Shown here: positions 4,936-11,980 of the stretch, piece after piece
How the letters are laid out: every line of letters starts with the position of its first letter
How positions within the stretch are numbered: position 1 is the stretch's first letter
Origin: a virus
Reading direction: 5' to 3' (one strand)
DNA: 32,625 nucleotides
Virus record (IMG/VR): IMGVR_UViG_3300044616_000756
Span: 1-32,625 of that record
Translations under genes and position numbers: made by a program
Notes under the pieces: model-generated
What the model saw: only the letters and a program-made list of their open reading frames with translations
Databases searched by the model: none
What the model was told of the DNA's origin: nothing

Positions 4936-5496
4936 TCATCGGAACCTCCCCGCCGCCGCGATCGAGGTGAACGGGAGTAGTTCGTGGAATCGGACCGTCC
5001 ACATCTCGCGCGAGGACGGACGACCGCCACCCATAATCGTCCCCACCGGTTCGAAGTTGGCCCGTTCGACGAACTCACCACGGGGGATGAACCCGACGAC
5101 ATAGCCTTCCTGGTACGTCCACGCATGATCCGCATCGGCCTTGGGCCACAGCGAGACGAACGCTAGGTGATCCGCCTTCTGGAACTCCAACGCGGACGCG
5201 GAGATCCCAGCGAAGAAGTTCGGCCCTGGACGGTAGTTCGTGGCCTTGGTCTTCACCTCAATCGTCCCAACGGGGGTCTCGAAGTCGTGGGTGATCAACC
5301 GGTCCCCGACGTACACGGTGGCCAGTCCGATCTCCTGGGCCGCGGTGCGGAACACCGCCTCCCCGAACGCCCCCACGATTGGGGCTTCAATCCCCAAATC
5401 CGTCCGTGAATGATCCCGTCCGAGCGGGTAGAACGAGCGCGCCAGTTCCCGAACTTCGGGGGTAATGGCCACGCGGTAGCCGTACGCCTCAATCAT
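4936..5496 (-). CDS. PD-(D/E)XK-fold nuclease, restriction-enzyme-like (186 aa)
   Basis: The nuclease motifs run in order: GAFGEAVF with Glu46, an Asp at 71 (THDFE), and TIEVKTKA with Glu80-x-Lys82. This is the core of VRR-, Mrr- and restriction-endonuclease-like proteins. The rest is beta-rich, with SLWPKADADHAW and YVVGFIPRGEF resembling substrate-fitting strands. The start at 5496 is in an ATGA overlap. It sits two genes after a C5 methyltransferase, which leaves open whether it is a restriction-type enzyme or a recombination nuclease. Confidence 0.7.
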   Translation of the reverse strand: MIEAYGYRVAITPEVRELARSFYPLGRDHSRTDLGIEAPIVGAFGEAVFRTAAQEIGLATVYVGDRLITHDFETPVGTIEVKTKATNYRPGPNFFAGISASALEFQKADHLAFVSLWPKADADHAWTYQEGYVVGFIPRGEFVERANFEPVGTIMGGGRPSSREMWTVRFHELLPFTSIAAAGRFR

Positions 5497-5885
5497 CGAT
5501 TCGTCCTCCTCACGATGTCCGCGATCGATTCGGTCGTCCCCGTACGGGGGGCGTGGATCGCCTTGATCTTCTCCCGATACCGGGCGGAGCGTTCCGCCTT
5601 CGTGGGGTCAATTTGATACTTGGTCCATTTGGCCACGTGGATCCCGCCGTCTGGATCAACAGCGAGAAGCCCCCTGTCGATGAGTTCGGGGATGTTCCCG
5701 GCCACGGAAAACGACACGCACGCGTGAAGGTGATCAAGCGATTCGAACCCCCCTGGGCGATCCTGTTCCTTGGCCGCTAGGATCACCACCACGAACGCCC
5801 ATCGCGCCGCGTCCGACGTGAGCGTGGCCACCTTCGGATCGCGTGGGGTCCCCACGTCAAACTTGGCCCACGGTCGTCCTTTCAT
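5493..5885 (-). CDS. Winged-helix replication-initiator-like protein (130 aa)
   Basis: The ATG at 5885 overlaps the methyltransferase stop and has an AAGGAG site. The protein shows WAKFDVGTPRDPKVATLTSDAARWAFVVVILAA, a GGFE turn, then ELIDRGLLAVDPDGGIHVAKW and QIDPTKAERSARYREK. That order (small winged helix with a strand-turn-strand wing and a basic RSARYRE tail) is typical of phage DnaD-like or primosomal proteins. No DnaD C-terminal domain is present. It may load host replication proteins or act as a regulator. Confidence 0.72.
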   Translation of the reverse strand: MKGRPWAKFDVGTPRDPKVATLTSDAARWAFVVVILAAKEQDRPGGFESLDHLHACVSFSVAGNIPELIDRGLLAVDPDGGIHVAKWTKYQIDPTKAERSARYREKIKAIHAPRTGTTESIADIVRRTNR

Positions 5886-6880
5886 GCGTTCGTCTCCTTC
5901 CAATACTTCGCGTCCACGGCGACAATCCGCCGCCCAATGAACTCCGCCACCGGTGCAACCACCCCGTTGCCGATGCATCGATACCGGTTCGAATCCAATC
6001 CGATTGGGTTCAACGGGTCGTCATCCACGAACCGGTCCGGTTCACGCAATCGCATCACCGCCGGAGCGCCGGCCGAATGCGCGAACGATTGGGCGATGTC
6101 CGAAGTCACTTGGGCGTTTGATCCGAATCGCGACGGGAACGAGAACGTCGCGGCCGCCATTCCCGGACGATCGTCCACCCGTCGGGCCACCCCATCAACC
6201 GTTCGCATTCGGTCGGAGTGAGCCTCCGGATGTTCGCTTCGGCGTTCCCCAACCCATCCACCACGAGCGGCGGGAGTTTTTTCGCCCGTCGATTCGCACG
6301 TCGCAAGATGCCCACACGCGCCTTCACACTCAACCAGAACCTCCGCGGCACGGTCGCCACCAAGGTCATTGAAAGCGTCATCACGTGCGGCGACGATGAA
6401 GATTCGCCGGCGTTTGTGTGCGACCCCGAACCATTGGGCATCCAACGTTCGCCACGCCAGGCCATACCCCATGGAGCCCATCTCATGGATGAGTCGTCCG
6501 AAGTCCCGGCCCCGGTTGGACGTGAGCAAGCCAGGGACGTTCTCCAACACCACCCACCGAGGTTGTCGTCGTTCCACAAGGTCAAGGAACGTGAATGCAA
6601 GGCGGGATCGGGTTCCATCGGCGAATCCCCGTCGCGCACCGGATGCGGATAGGTCTTGGCACGGGAACCCCCCGGAATAAACTTCGGCATTTGGAACCTC
6701 CTCATCGTTGATCTTCGTGATGTCCCCGAAGTTGGGAACGCCTGGGAATCGTTCGGCGAGAACGGCCGAGGCGTACGGCTCGATCTCGCATAGGCTCACC
6801 GTGCGGATGCCCGCATTTTCGAATCCGAGATCCAGTCCACCTACGCCCGAAAAGAACGACGCGTGGCGGAGTTCGCTCAT
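5882..6880 (-). CDS. C5-cytosine DNA methyltransferase, Dcm-like, with scrambled specificity region (332 aa)
   Basis: Clear motifs are present: I (FSGVGGLDLGF, residues 10-20), IV with catalytic Cys74 (GGFPCQDLS), VI (ENVPG, 113-117), VIII (QWFGVAHKRRR, 149-159) and X (RYRCIGNGVVAPV). It would methylate cytosine C5 in phage DNA, probably against host restriction. The usual RRLTP-x-ECERL-x-G-x-PDGWT block is missing from the protein, yet it is encoded within the gene at about 6160-6228 in another frame. A run of six A on the coding strand (6277-6282) lies just before it. Activity and specificity are therefore uncertain. The start is in an ATGA overlap. Confidence 0.85.
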   Translation of the reverse strand: MSELRHASFFSGVGGLDLGFENAGIRTVSLCEIEPYASAVLAERFPGVPNFGDITKINDEEVPNAEVYSGGFPCQDLSASGARRGFADGTRSRLAFTFLDLVERRQPRWVVLENVPGLLTSNRGRDFGRLIHEMGSMGYGLAWRTLDAQWFGVAHKRRRIFIVAARDDAFNDLGGDRAAEVLVECEGACGHLATCESTGEKTPAARGGWVGERRSEHPEAHSDRMRTVDGVARRVDDRPGMAAATFSFPSRFGSNAQVTSDIAQSFAHSAGAPAVMRLREPDRFVDDDPLNPIGLDSNRYRCIGNGVVAPVAEFIGRRIVAVDAKYWKETNA

Positions 6881-7110
6881 CGAACCCCCTCCGCCCTGGC
6901 CATCGCCAGAACCGCGACCCCCATCGCCGCGATCACCGTGTCGAGCGAATCCGCTTCCGCTCGAAGCGCTTTGGGATGGTTCCGATCGCGGGCGGGGTAC
7001 AGTTCACCCGTCCACCCGCCATTCACGAACCGCACGCGCGCACCCGACGGGCGACCGGTGAGTTCCTCGTACGCCTGGACGACTTCGCGAATGCGATCGT
7101 CCGCCGTCAT
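6877..7110 (-). CDS. Small hypothetical protein (77 aa)
   Basis: The ATG at 7110 (MTADDRIREVV) overlaps the stop of the annealing-protein gene. The N-terminal half is a charged helix; the middle has GARVRFVNGGWTGELYPARD and the end is a helix (DSLDTVIAAMGVAVLAMARAEG). It is coupled by overlaps to the ERF-like gene upstream and the methyltransferase downstream. No family is recognised. Confidence 0.65.
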   Translation of the reverse strand: MTADDRIREVVQAYEELTGRPSGARVRFVNGGWTGELYPARDRNHPKALRAEADSLDTVIAAMGVAVLAMARAEGVR

Positions 7111-7757
7111 CGGCCCACCTCCTGGGACGCGATCCACGATGGGGATGGCTTCTCATCGCACCACCCTTTTCGTGCTTCTGGATCACGCGCCCCGCAAGAC
7201 CAGAACGCCCAGGGCTTCCCGCCCGTCTCCCCAGTTTTGAACTTCCACGGGCGGGCGTGTTTTGCACAGACACCCGCGCCGCGTTCCTTGTCCGCCTCCG
7301 CGAACCCCATCGCCGCCGCCGCGAACCGGATCGCCTCGTCGTCGGAGATCGAGGGAGCGGCCGCTACGGGGGGCGGGGACGCGACCCCTGGACCGTCGCC
7401 TACCACGGACACCGCCACCGGTTGATCCGCACGCTTGGCGCGCACCTCGTCCGCGGATGCGATCTTCTTGGAAGCCAGACCGGCGGCGACGAGCGCGCGC
7501 CCGATGGCCGATGTCTCCGCGTTTTCAAGTTCCGCCCCCTTGGTGTACGGCGTGATCCCAGGGATCGCGAGCGCGGAATGCCCCGCGCCGGATGGGACAG
7601 CGTGGGCCGTCTCGCGGTACACCTCCGCTTTCACCACCACCCGCTTTTCGGTGAGTTCCACGATCGACGTGATCACGCGTCCCCCTGGGTGTTTTTCATA
7701 GAACTCCCGGAGCCGATCCGCCACCTCGACGTAGTTCGAAAGATCAAATCCCGCCAT
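7107..7757 (-). CDS. ERF/Rad52-like single-strand annealing protein with C-terminal zinc motif (216 aa)
   Basis: A GGAGG site precedes the ATG at 7757. The fold begins with VEVADRLREFYEKHPGGRVITSI, then beta strands (RVVVKAEVY). Residues 77-96 hold the motif ELENAETSAIGRALVAAGL, a hallmark of phage annealing proteins of the ERF/Rad52-like group. After a Pro/Val-rich linker, a C-terminal segment has Cys/His ligands (GVCAKH, FWSCGARD, KGWC) of a zinc ribbon. With the Cas4-like exonuclease two genes upstream it forms an Exo/annealase recombination pair. Confidence 0.72.
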   Translation of the reverse strand: MAGFDLSNYVEVADRLREFYEKHPGGRVITSIVELTEKRVVVKAEVYRETAHAVPSGAGHSALAIPGITPYTKGAELENAETSAIGRALVAAGLASKKIASADEVRAKRADQPVAVSVVGDGPGVASPPPVAAAPSISDDEAIRFAAAAMGFAEADKERGAGVCAKHARPWKFKTGETGGKPWAFWSCGARDPEARKGWCDEKPSPSWIASQEVGR

Positions 7758-8178
7758 TTGTGCCTCCTGTTCTGGCCGCCCGAAGTTCGGGTCGGACCCA
7801 TCCCGATTTGATTCGCTCGATCAACGTGATCGCGCGCTTTGACGGTGCGACCGTCAAGAACGTTGCACCACGCGCCGCCGCGTAGTTTGGAACCGTCCCA
7901 AACTGGTCCGCCGTCGGATCCAGGATGGAGCCATCCGCGAACCGCAACGCCCAATGAGGTTGCGATTCGTGCTTCATGTGGATCGGGGTGATCCCCGATC
8001 CGCGTCCGCCGAGGATGTGGAACACCGCTTCGGCGGCGACGTAGCATTGGCCCGCGTACGGGTTCGGCGACCCCTTCCAGGGCGACCGGCGAAGGTCGTC
8101 CGTGAGTGCGGCACGCGCCGCGTCCGCCAACACCCGAACGCCCACCGTGATCGACGGTCCGGTTGCGGTGTACGTCAT
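7744..8178 (-). CDS. Papain-like (C-H-D triad) hypothetical protein (144 aa)
   Basis: The ATG at 8178 overlaps the exonuclease stop (ATGA). The protein has GQCYVAAEAVFHILGG with Cys45, SQPHWALRF with His75, and ILDPTADQF with Asp87. The order Cys, His, Asp and the helix after Cys match the core of papain/transglutaminase-like folds. Similar proteins recur in phages without known function. It could be a protease, amidase or acyl transferase, or the residues could be structural. It overlaps the next gene by 14 bp. Confidence 0.68.
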   Translation of the reverse strand: MTYTATGPSITVGVRVLADAARAALTDDLRRSPWKGSPNPYAGQCYVAAEAVFHILGGRGSGITPIHMKHESQPHWALRFADGSILDPTADQFGTVPNYAAARGATFLTVAPSKRAITLIERIKSGWVRPELRAARTGGTNGGI

Positions 8179-9065
8179 GCGTCCACCTCCTCGGTCGCCA
8201 TCAACAGCCCAATCGAGCATCCGTCGAATCCGACAGCGGGGTTCGGCCTGTTCCATTCACACGATCCACAGAACGACGTGGTGAATCCCACCTCGTCCGC
8301 CGTATCCCGTGCCACCACGGATTTGGTGGTTGCGATGTACGCCTCCGCGATCCGAAGATGATCCGTCGTCGCCGTGCCGGTGATGAACTGGAACCGTGGG
8401 GTCTTCGTTCGGATGAACGTGAGATAGCCCACGTCTGGAAGATCCCCGCCCCACTTCTGGGCGTAGAGGTAAGCGTAGAACGCCATCTCCGCGGAACGTA
8501 AATCCCGCTCGGATTTGGCGCGCGCACCCGATTTGAGATCCAGAACGAGATCCCGACCGTTGGCCCGTGTCCGACCGGAGATGATGAAGTCGGGAGTCCC
8601 GATCACCTCGCCGAACGAATCCGTGTTCACCCGAATCGAATCGCCGTTGATCCCCTGGACGAGCGACCCGTGGAAGTCCACTACGGGCGGTTCGCCCATC
8701 CCATCGCGGAGGATGTCCGACCGGAACAGTTCCAACGCCACCCAGAGTTCGCCCTGGAACTTGTCCCAATCGATGTCGTCCCGATGCGGACGCGTCATAG
8801 CCGCCTGGACCCCCAAATGGTGGACGTTGCGGAGATCCCACGGGGCGTTTTCCCGTAGGGCCACCACGATCTCCAAGATGGATTCATCCAATGCCGCCCC
8901 GAATGCGACCCGTTCCGGTGCGATGAGCGGGAGTCGTCCACCATCCGCCGTTCGGACGTGTTCCGCGAACCACCCTTTCCGGTTGCACAGCGCGGTGGAC
9001 GTGATGAGCGATTTGGAGATGCCCGTTCGCTTCGGGTCGATCGCCTTGGAGATTGACGCGCTCAT
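8175..9065 (-). CDS. Cas4/RecB-like PD-(D/E)XK exonuclease with iron-sulfur cysteines (296 aa)
   Basis: The nuclease core is GEVIGTPDFIISG (Asp159) followed by LVLDLKSG (Asp176-x-Lys178), then a helix with MAFYAYLYAQ (the Q-x3-Y type motif). Cys27 near the N-terminus and Cys266, Cys269 and Cys283 near the C-terminus are spaced as in Cas4 and AddB-type 4Fe-4S nucleases. The start at 9065 is in an ATGA overlap. It probably resects dsDNA ends to give single strands for the annealing protein. Confidence 0.82.
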   Translation of the reverse strand: MSASISKAIDPKRTGISKSLITSTALCNRKGWFAEHVRTADGGRLPLIAPERVAFGAALDESILEIVVALRENAPWDLRNVHHLGVQAAMTRPHRDDIDWDKFQGELWVALELFRSDILRDGMGEPPVVDFHGSLVQGINGDSIRVNTDSFGEVIGTPDFIISGRTRANGRDLVLDLKSGARAKSERDLRSAEMAFYAYLYAQKWGGDLPDVGYLTFIRTKTPRFQFITGTATTDHLRIAEAYIATTKSVVARDTADEVGFTTSFCGSCEWNRPNPAVGFDGCSIGLLMATEEVDA

Positions 9066-9223
9066 CGAGCCACCTCCCGAACGATCACCACGGCCACGAT
9101 GAACACCACGAGCACGGCGATCGTCCAGGCGGCGCGCCGTTGCGCGGTCGCCCGTTCGTGGAGGCGGTAATACTCCCGCCCTGTTTTCGCGTAGGTTGCG
9201 GCGTTTGACGTGCGCTTTTTCAT
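9062..9223 (-). CDS. Single-pass membrane microprotein (53 aa)
   Basis: The ATG at 9223 overlaps the primase stop. A basic N-terminal half (MKKRTSNAATYAKTGREYYR) is followed by one transmembrane helix (WTIAVLVVFIVAVVIV) and REVAR. Charge distribution predicts the N-terminus inside. Early-expressed phage membrane proteins of this kind can act in superinfection exclusion, but nothing here proves that. Confidence 0.7.
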   Translation of the reverse strand: MKKRTSNAATYAKTGREYYRLHERATAQRRAAWTIAVLVVFIVAVVIVREVAR

Positions 9224-9708
9224 TGTGAACCTCCATCCCCGACCTCGATGAACCACTCCGCCCCTGGCCGGTGTTGGGGAACGAAGTATGAATGGCACGG
9301 GGCGCGGAGGACATCTCCCACCCCAAACTCCCCACGGAGCGAGTCGTACCGCGCCGCCCATTCATCACCCTTCACGGGTTCCGGTAGGCGAACGACGACG
9401 TGGAACCGTTCCGAATCGGGGCGGTGTGAATGGGTGGAATACGCGATCCATTCACGGCCATCCAGACGCGGGCGGATCGCGGCGTACGCCGTCCCGCCGT
9501 CCACATCAAGGACGAGCGCGTTCACGGTTCCGACCGCCGCGTTGCGACGGGTTCCACCATCAACGAGCGACACCGGCGACCACATCGCCGCGCGTTCCTT
9601 GTCGGGGTTCTCCCGATGATGGGACAGCATCCCAACCAGTTCCGTCCACGAATCAATCGTGGCCCCTGGGCGCGTGTTGAACAGCGACGGGTAGACGACG
9701 GCGATCAT
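9220..9708 (-). CDS. Primase-polymerase (AEP)-like domain protein (162 aa)
   Basis: The ATG at 9708 overlaps the preceding stop. Residues 64-70 ALVLDVD give the D-x-D motif, 91-95 STHSH the S-x-H-like second motif, followed by ERFHVVVRLPEPV and a late DVLRAPCHSYFVPQHRPGAEW segment. This order is that of the archaeo-eukaryotic primase superfamily seen at the N-terminus of P4-type and VapE-like phage primases. There is no helicase domain, so it must work with host or other phage factors. It is short for a full primase (162 residues). Confidence 0.65.
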   Translation of the reverse strand: MIAVVYPSLFNTRPGATIDSWTELVGMLSHHRENPDKERAAMWSPVSLVDGGTRRNAAVGTVNALVLDVDGGTAYAAIRPRLDGREWIAYSTHSHRPDSERFHVVVRLPEPVKGDEWAARYDSLRGEFGVGDVLRAPCHSYFVPQHRPGAEWFIEVGDGGSQ

Positions 9709-9821
9709 CGAGCCACCATCCCCGCGCCCGTGGTGAACAACAACACGAGCAACATCCACAAGCCGACGACCGTGATCGCCGCCGGGATGATCGCCGATTT
9801 GAACTCGTCCCAGGACATCAT
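9705..9821 (-). CDS. Single-pass membrane microprotein (38 aa)
   Basis: A GGAGG site lies 7 bp before the ATG at 9821, which overlaps the previous stop; the stop overlaps the next start. The protein MMSWDEFKSAII continues into one hydrophobic helix (ITVVGLWMLLVLLFTTGAG). Its start, ribosome site and both overlaps make it credible despite its size. Confidence 0.7.
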   Translation of the reverse strand: MMSWDEFKSAIIPAAITVVGLWMLLVLLFTTGAGMVAR

Positions 9822-10213
9822 CGGACATCCTCCACGGTTGCTTCGGTGATGACGAACGCGCCGGATTCGCCGAGCGATTCGTCCGTGATGTCGTCCACGA
9901 GATCCGTGGCCAGTTCGTTCACGCCGTCTTCCAGTTCGGCACGCGGTGCGAACTTGCCTTCAACGCGTTCGATGATCACTTCCAGTTCAACGATCGCGAA
10001 CGCGTCCCGGTCGAGCACCTGGACCACGGTCGCATCCGTGATCTCGTATTCGGACGACGAGTCCGCGCCGATGCGATCGATCGTGTCGCCCACCCACGAA
10101 TCGACGCGCGCCGCGACGGCTTCGTGGATGAGGTGGATGCGCGTTTCCGCGCTAACGTCGTCCAGTTTCTGGACGGTGGTGATGTTGAGTTCAACGTTGA
10201 TGGTGTGGGCCAT
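9818..10213 (-). CDS. Strongly acidic hypothetical protein (131 aa)
   Basis: The start is taken at the ATG at 10213 (TAATG overlap, MAHTINVELN) rather than an upstream in-frame codon inside the zinc-finger gene. More than a quarter of residues are Asp or Glu and few are basic. Two segments resemble each other: YEITDATVVQV and FVITEATVEDV. No family is recognised. Acidic early proteins of this size are sometimes DNA mimics that block restriction or other DNA-binding enzymes; this is only an inference from composition. Confidence 0.72.
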   Translation of the reverse strand: MAHTINVELNITTVQKLDDVSAETRIHLIHEAVAARVDSWVGDTIDRIGADSSSEYEITDATVVQVLDRDAFAIVELEVIIERVEGKFAPRAELEDGVNELATDLVDDITDESLGESGAFVITEATVEDVR

Positions 10214-10434
10214 TATCGTTCCCCCCCGTTTGAAAGGGCGGCGAGCATCTCCTGTTCGCGACGATTCCATTCGTCGCGTTCGCGGATGCACGTTGAACAC
10301 GCGATCGAGCCATCAACATCGGCGGGGCCGTAGCACTTCACGCATTCCCGATCGGCGATCATTCGATGCACGGCCGCCATCGCGTGCCGGACCGCCGCCG
10401 CTGTCCCGATTTTTTCGAGCGTTCGTTTGGCCAT
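10213..10434 (-). CDS. Zinc-finger-like protein, first gene of the early unit (73 aa)
   Basis: AGGAGG lies 8 bp before the ATG at 10434, inside the leader shared with the 707 gene. The protein has CVKC near residue 31 and CSTC near residue 46, a four-cysteine zinc ribbon, between a basic helix (MAKRTLEKIG) and a charged helix (RERDEWNRREQEMLAAL). As the first product of the early unit it may be a regulator of phage or host transcription or translation. Confidence 0.75.
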   Translation of the reverse strand: MAKRTLEKIGTAAAVRHAMAAVHRMIADRECVKCYGPADVDGSIACSTCIRERDEWNRREQEMLAALSNGGER

Positions 10435-10442
10435 TGTGTGAT

Positions 10443-10474
10443 CCTCCTGTTGTTCACGGGGGACATCCCCGATC
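10443..10474 (-). promoter_or_regulatory. Shared leader (5' UTR), copy 2
   Basis: This is identical over 32 bases to 714-745, including the CGGGG/CCCCG inverted repeat and the AGGAGG site of the 10434 gene. It sits directly downstream of the early promoter. Confidence 0.7.
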
Positions 10475-10488
10475 TATGGAGACCATAG
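10474..10488. promoter_or_regulatory. Candidate operator over the early -10 region
   Basis: CTATGG-AGA-CCATAG has perfect six-base arms around three bases and covers the -10 box and probable start point. It is not present in the late copy, so it may give early-specific control. Confidence 0.45.
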
Positions 10489-10511
10489 AACGGGCGTACC
10501 CGACCCGTCAA
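10482..10511 (-). promoter_or_regulatory. Early-unit promoter (TTGACG / TATGGT)
   Basis: TTGACG (10511-10506) is followed after 18 bases by TATGGT (10487-10482), or after 17 by CTATGG. The -35 box and the spacer core ACGCCCGTTC match the late promoter. It lies between the late-unit terminator and the 10434 gene. Confidence 0.65.
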
Positions 10512-10530
10512 GCCCCACAAATCACGCACG

Positions 10531-10561
10531 AAAAGGCCCCCCTGGGCGAACCCAGAGGGGC
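10531..10561 (-). terminator. Rho-independent terminator of the late unit
   Basis: An 11-position stem with one mismatch (GCCCC-x-CTGGG) closes on a TTCG tetraloop in the transcript and is followed by TTTT on the minus strand. It lies downstream of the phosphoesterase gene and upstream of the early promoter. Confidence 0.8.
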
Positions 10562-10577
10562 GATTTGCACGGTAGGA

Positions 10578-10610
10578 GCGACCGCCGGGGGGAGGCACCC
10601 CGACGGTCGC
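10578..10610. terminator. Second hairpin at the end of the late unit
   Basis: GCGACCG pairs with CGGTCGC and CGGGG with CCCCG, with one mismatch and a seven-base loop. There is no T-tract, so it may be a processing or back-up hairpin ahead of the terminator at 10531-10561. Confidence 0.5.
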
Positions 10611-10621
10611 GGACCCCGATT

Positions 10622-11659
10622 CTAGGGCGCGTCATCCCCCAGACGGATGAGGTACTCCGCGCTCAATCCGTGGGCCGTCTGGAATAGGAGCCATTGGGCG
10701 GGTTCACCCGACGCGGCCAACCACTCCTGGGCGTAGGTGTTGGACGATTCGATTGAACCCGACGCGAACGCCGTGATCTTTCCGTCCGCCGCAACCAGTC
10801 GCGCGGGTGTGTGCCAATGGCCATGAGCCGCGTAGTCCATCCGCGCGGTTGAGATGTTCCACCCGCCGATCTTTTTGTTCAACGAGTAGAACGGGAATCC
10901 CATCGAGGCTTTTAGTTGATCGCCGTGGAACAGGAACCACTTCTTCCCCAACACATCAACGACCTCGTTCCAATGACGTTCGCCGGCCGTGAACGTCTCC
11001 TTCCAGGTGATGCGCGATTCGTTGGCCACCATCATCGCCGCCGTCCGGTACGCGATCGCATCCGCGTTGGACTCTGGACGCGACACGCCGTATCGTCCGA
11101 TCCGTCCGTGGTTCCCAATCACGCCCGCGATGTGAACCTTTTCAAAGTGCGACGCGAGCGATCGCGTCAATCCCGCGAGCATCTCCGCGGTGGAGAAGAT
11201 TTGGGTGTAGATCGACGCGTCGATCAAGTGCGCTTGTCCTGGGAAGATGTCTTCGCCTTCGACCAAATCTCCCAACAGAAAGACGTGGCACTCGCGAACA
11301 GGATGGTCCGCGCGTTGAATGGCCACGAGCCGTTCAACCTTGGCCGCTAGTTTTTTGACGCGCGCGGCGGCGACTTCCGTGGAATAGGTGGGCGTCTTTT
11401 TTCCCACTTGCCAATCGGCGATCAACAAGATCGCGACCTCTGGTGTTCCCTTGCGACGGTCCGCTTTCGGCGTTGGCACGGGTGGGATTCGCATCCCGGC
11501 GGCGGCGTCTTTCGCGGCGCGATACACGGCTTCCACCATCTCATCCTGGGACCGCTTGGTCTTGTCCAGTTGTCGAAGCACCCGATTGTGGGCTTCACGC
11601 AACTCGCGTAGTTGATCCGATTCCACATCCACGGCCAGAGCCTTTTCGATCTTCGTCAT
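10622..11659 (-). CDS. Calcineurin-like metallophosphoesterase (345 aa)
   Basis: The ATG at 11659 overlaps the preceding stop. After a coiled-coil N-terminus (ESDQLRELREAHNRVLRQL) the two-metal phosphoesterase motifs follow in order: IADWQVG (Asp82), LLGDLVEG (130-131), GNHGR (183-184), FHGDQ (245) and AHGHWH (279-283). Phage members of this group resemble SbcD/Mre11 or the small subunit of archaeal polymerase D and may be nucleases or phosphatases. It is the last gene before the terminator. Confidence 0.85.
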   Translation of the reverse strand: MTKIEKALAVDVESDQLRELREAHNRVLRQLDKTKRSQDEMVEAVYRAAKDAAAGMRIPPVPTPKADRRKGTPEVAILLIADWQVGKKTPTYSTEVAAARVKKLAAKVERLVAIQRADHPVRECHVFLLGDLVEGEDIFPGQAHLIDASIYTQIFSTAEMLAGLTRSLASHFEKVHIAGVIGNHGRIGRYGVSRPESNADAIAYRTAAMMVANESRITWKETFTAGERHWNEVVDVLGKKWFLFHGDQLKASMGFPFYSLNKKIGGWNISTARMDYAAHGHWHTPARLVAADGKITAFASGSIESSNTYAQEWLAASGEPAQWLLFQTAHGLSAEYLIRLGDDAP

Positions 11660-11913
11660 TGTCCGAACCTCCATCCACATGAACAATCGCGTCGCCGATG
11701 CCGGTCGATCGCGTTCCGTCCGATACGTCGCCCGAACGCCGCTTCGATCGCCCGTGCAAGGGCGGTCGATGTGGTTCGGGGATACGCGTCGGGGTTGATG
11801 AGCGACAACAGCGCGTCGCGCTCGTCGTCTGGGATGTGGGCCAATAGATCCCCCAATCCACAGGGTGGCCCTTTGATCGTCCGCGCTTGGGCGATCGCGT
11901 CCAAGATCTTCAC
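11656..11913 (-). CDS. Small basic protein with RHRRRDCSC tail (85 aa)
   Basis: A GGAGG site lies 4 bp before a GTG at 11913, which I prefer over any upstream codon because the frame upstream runs into the lysin gene. The middle (GLGDLLAHIPDDERDALLSLI, TTSTALARAIEAAF) looks like a small helix-turn-helix. The end, NAIDRHRRRDCSCGW, carries a basic RHRR and Cys-x-Cys. Similar small proteins with a RHRRGDC-type motif occur in actinophages. A DNA- or RNA-binding role is likely. Confidence 0.62.
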   Translation of the reverse strand: MKILDAIAQARTIKGPPCGLGDLLAHIPDDERDALLSLINPDAYPRTTSTALARAIEAAFGRRIGRNAIDRHRRRDCSCGWRFGQ

Positions 11914-11980
11914 GGTGCCTCCAATCCATCCGCCCAGGTTGAGCGGTTGGGGATACGCTACACCCCCACGCCGGTCGCGT

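Noticed and set aside
6106-6705. Separate 199-aa protein in the alternative methyltransferase frame
   Set aside because: Only the RRLTPTECERL part looks like protein; the rest is low-complexity shadow and lacks the catalytic motifs. It is treated as a displaced motif, not a gene.
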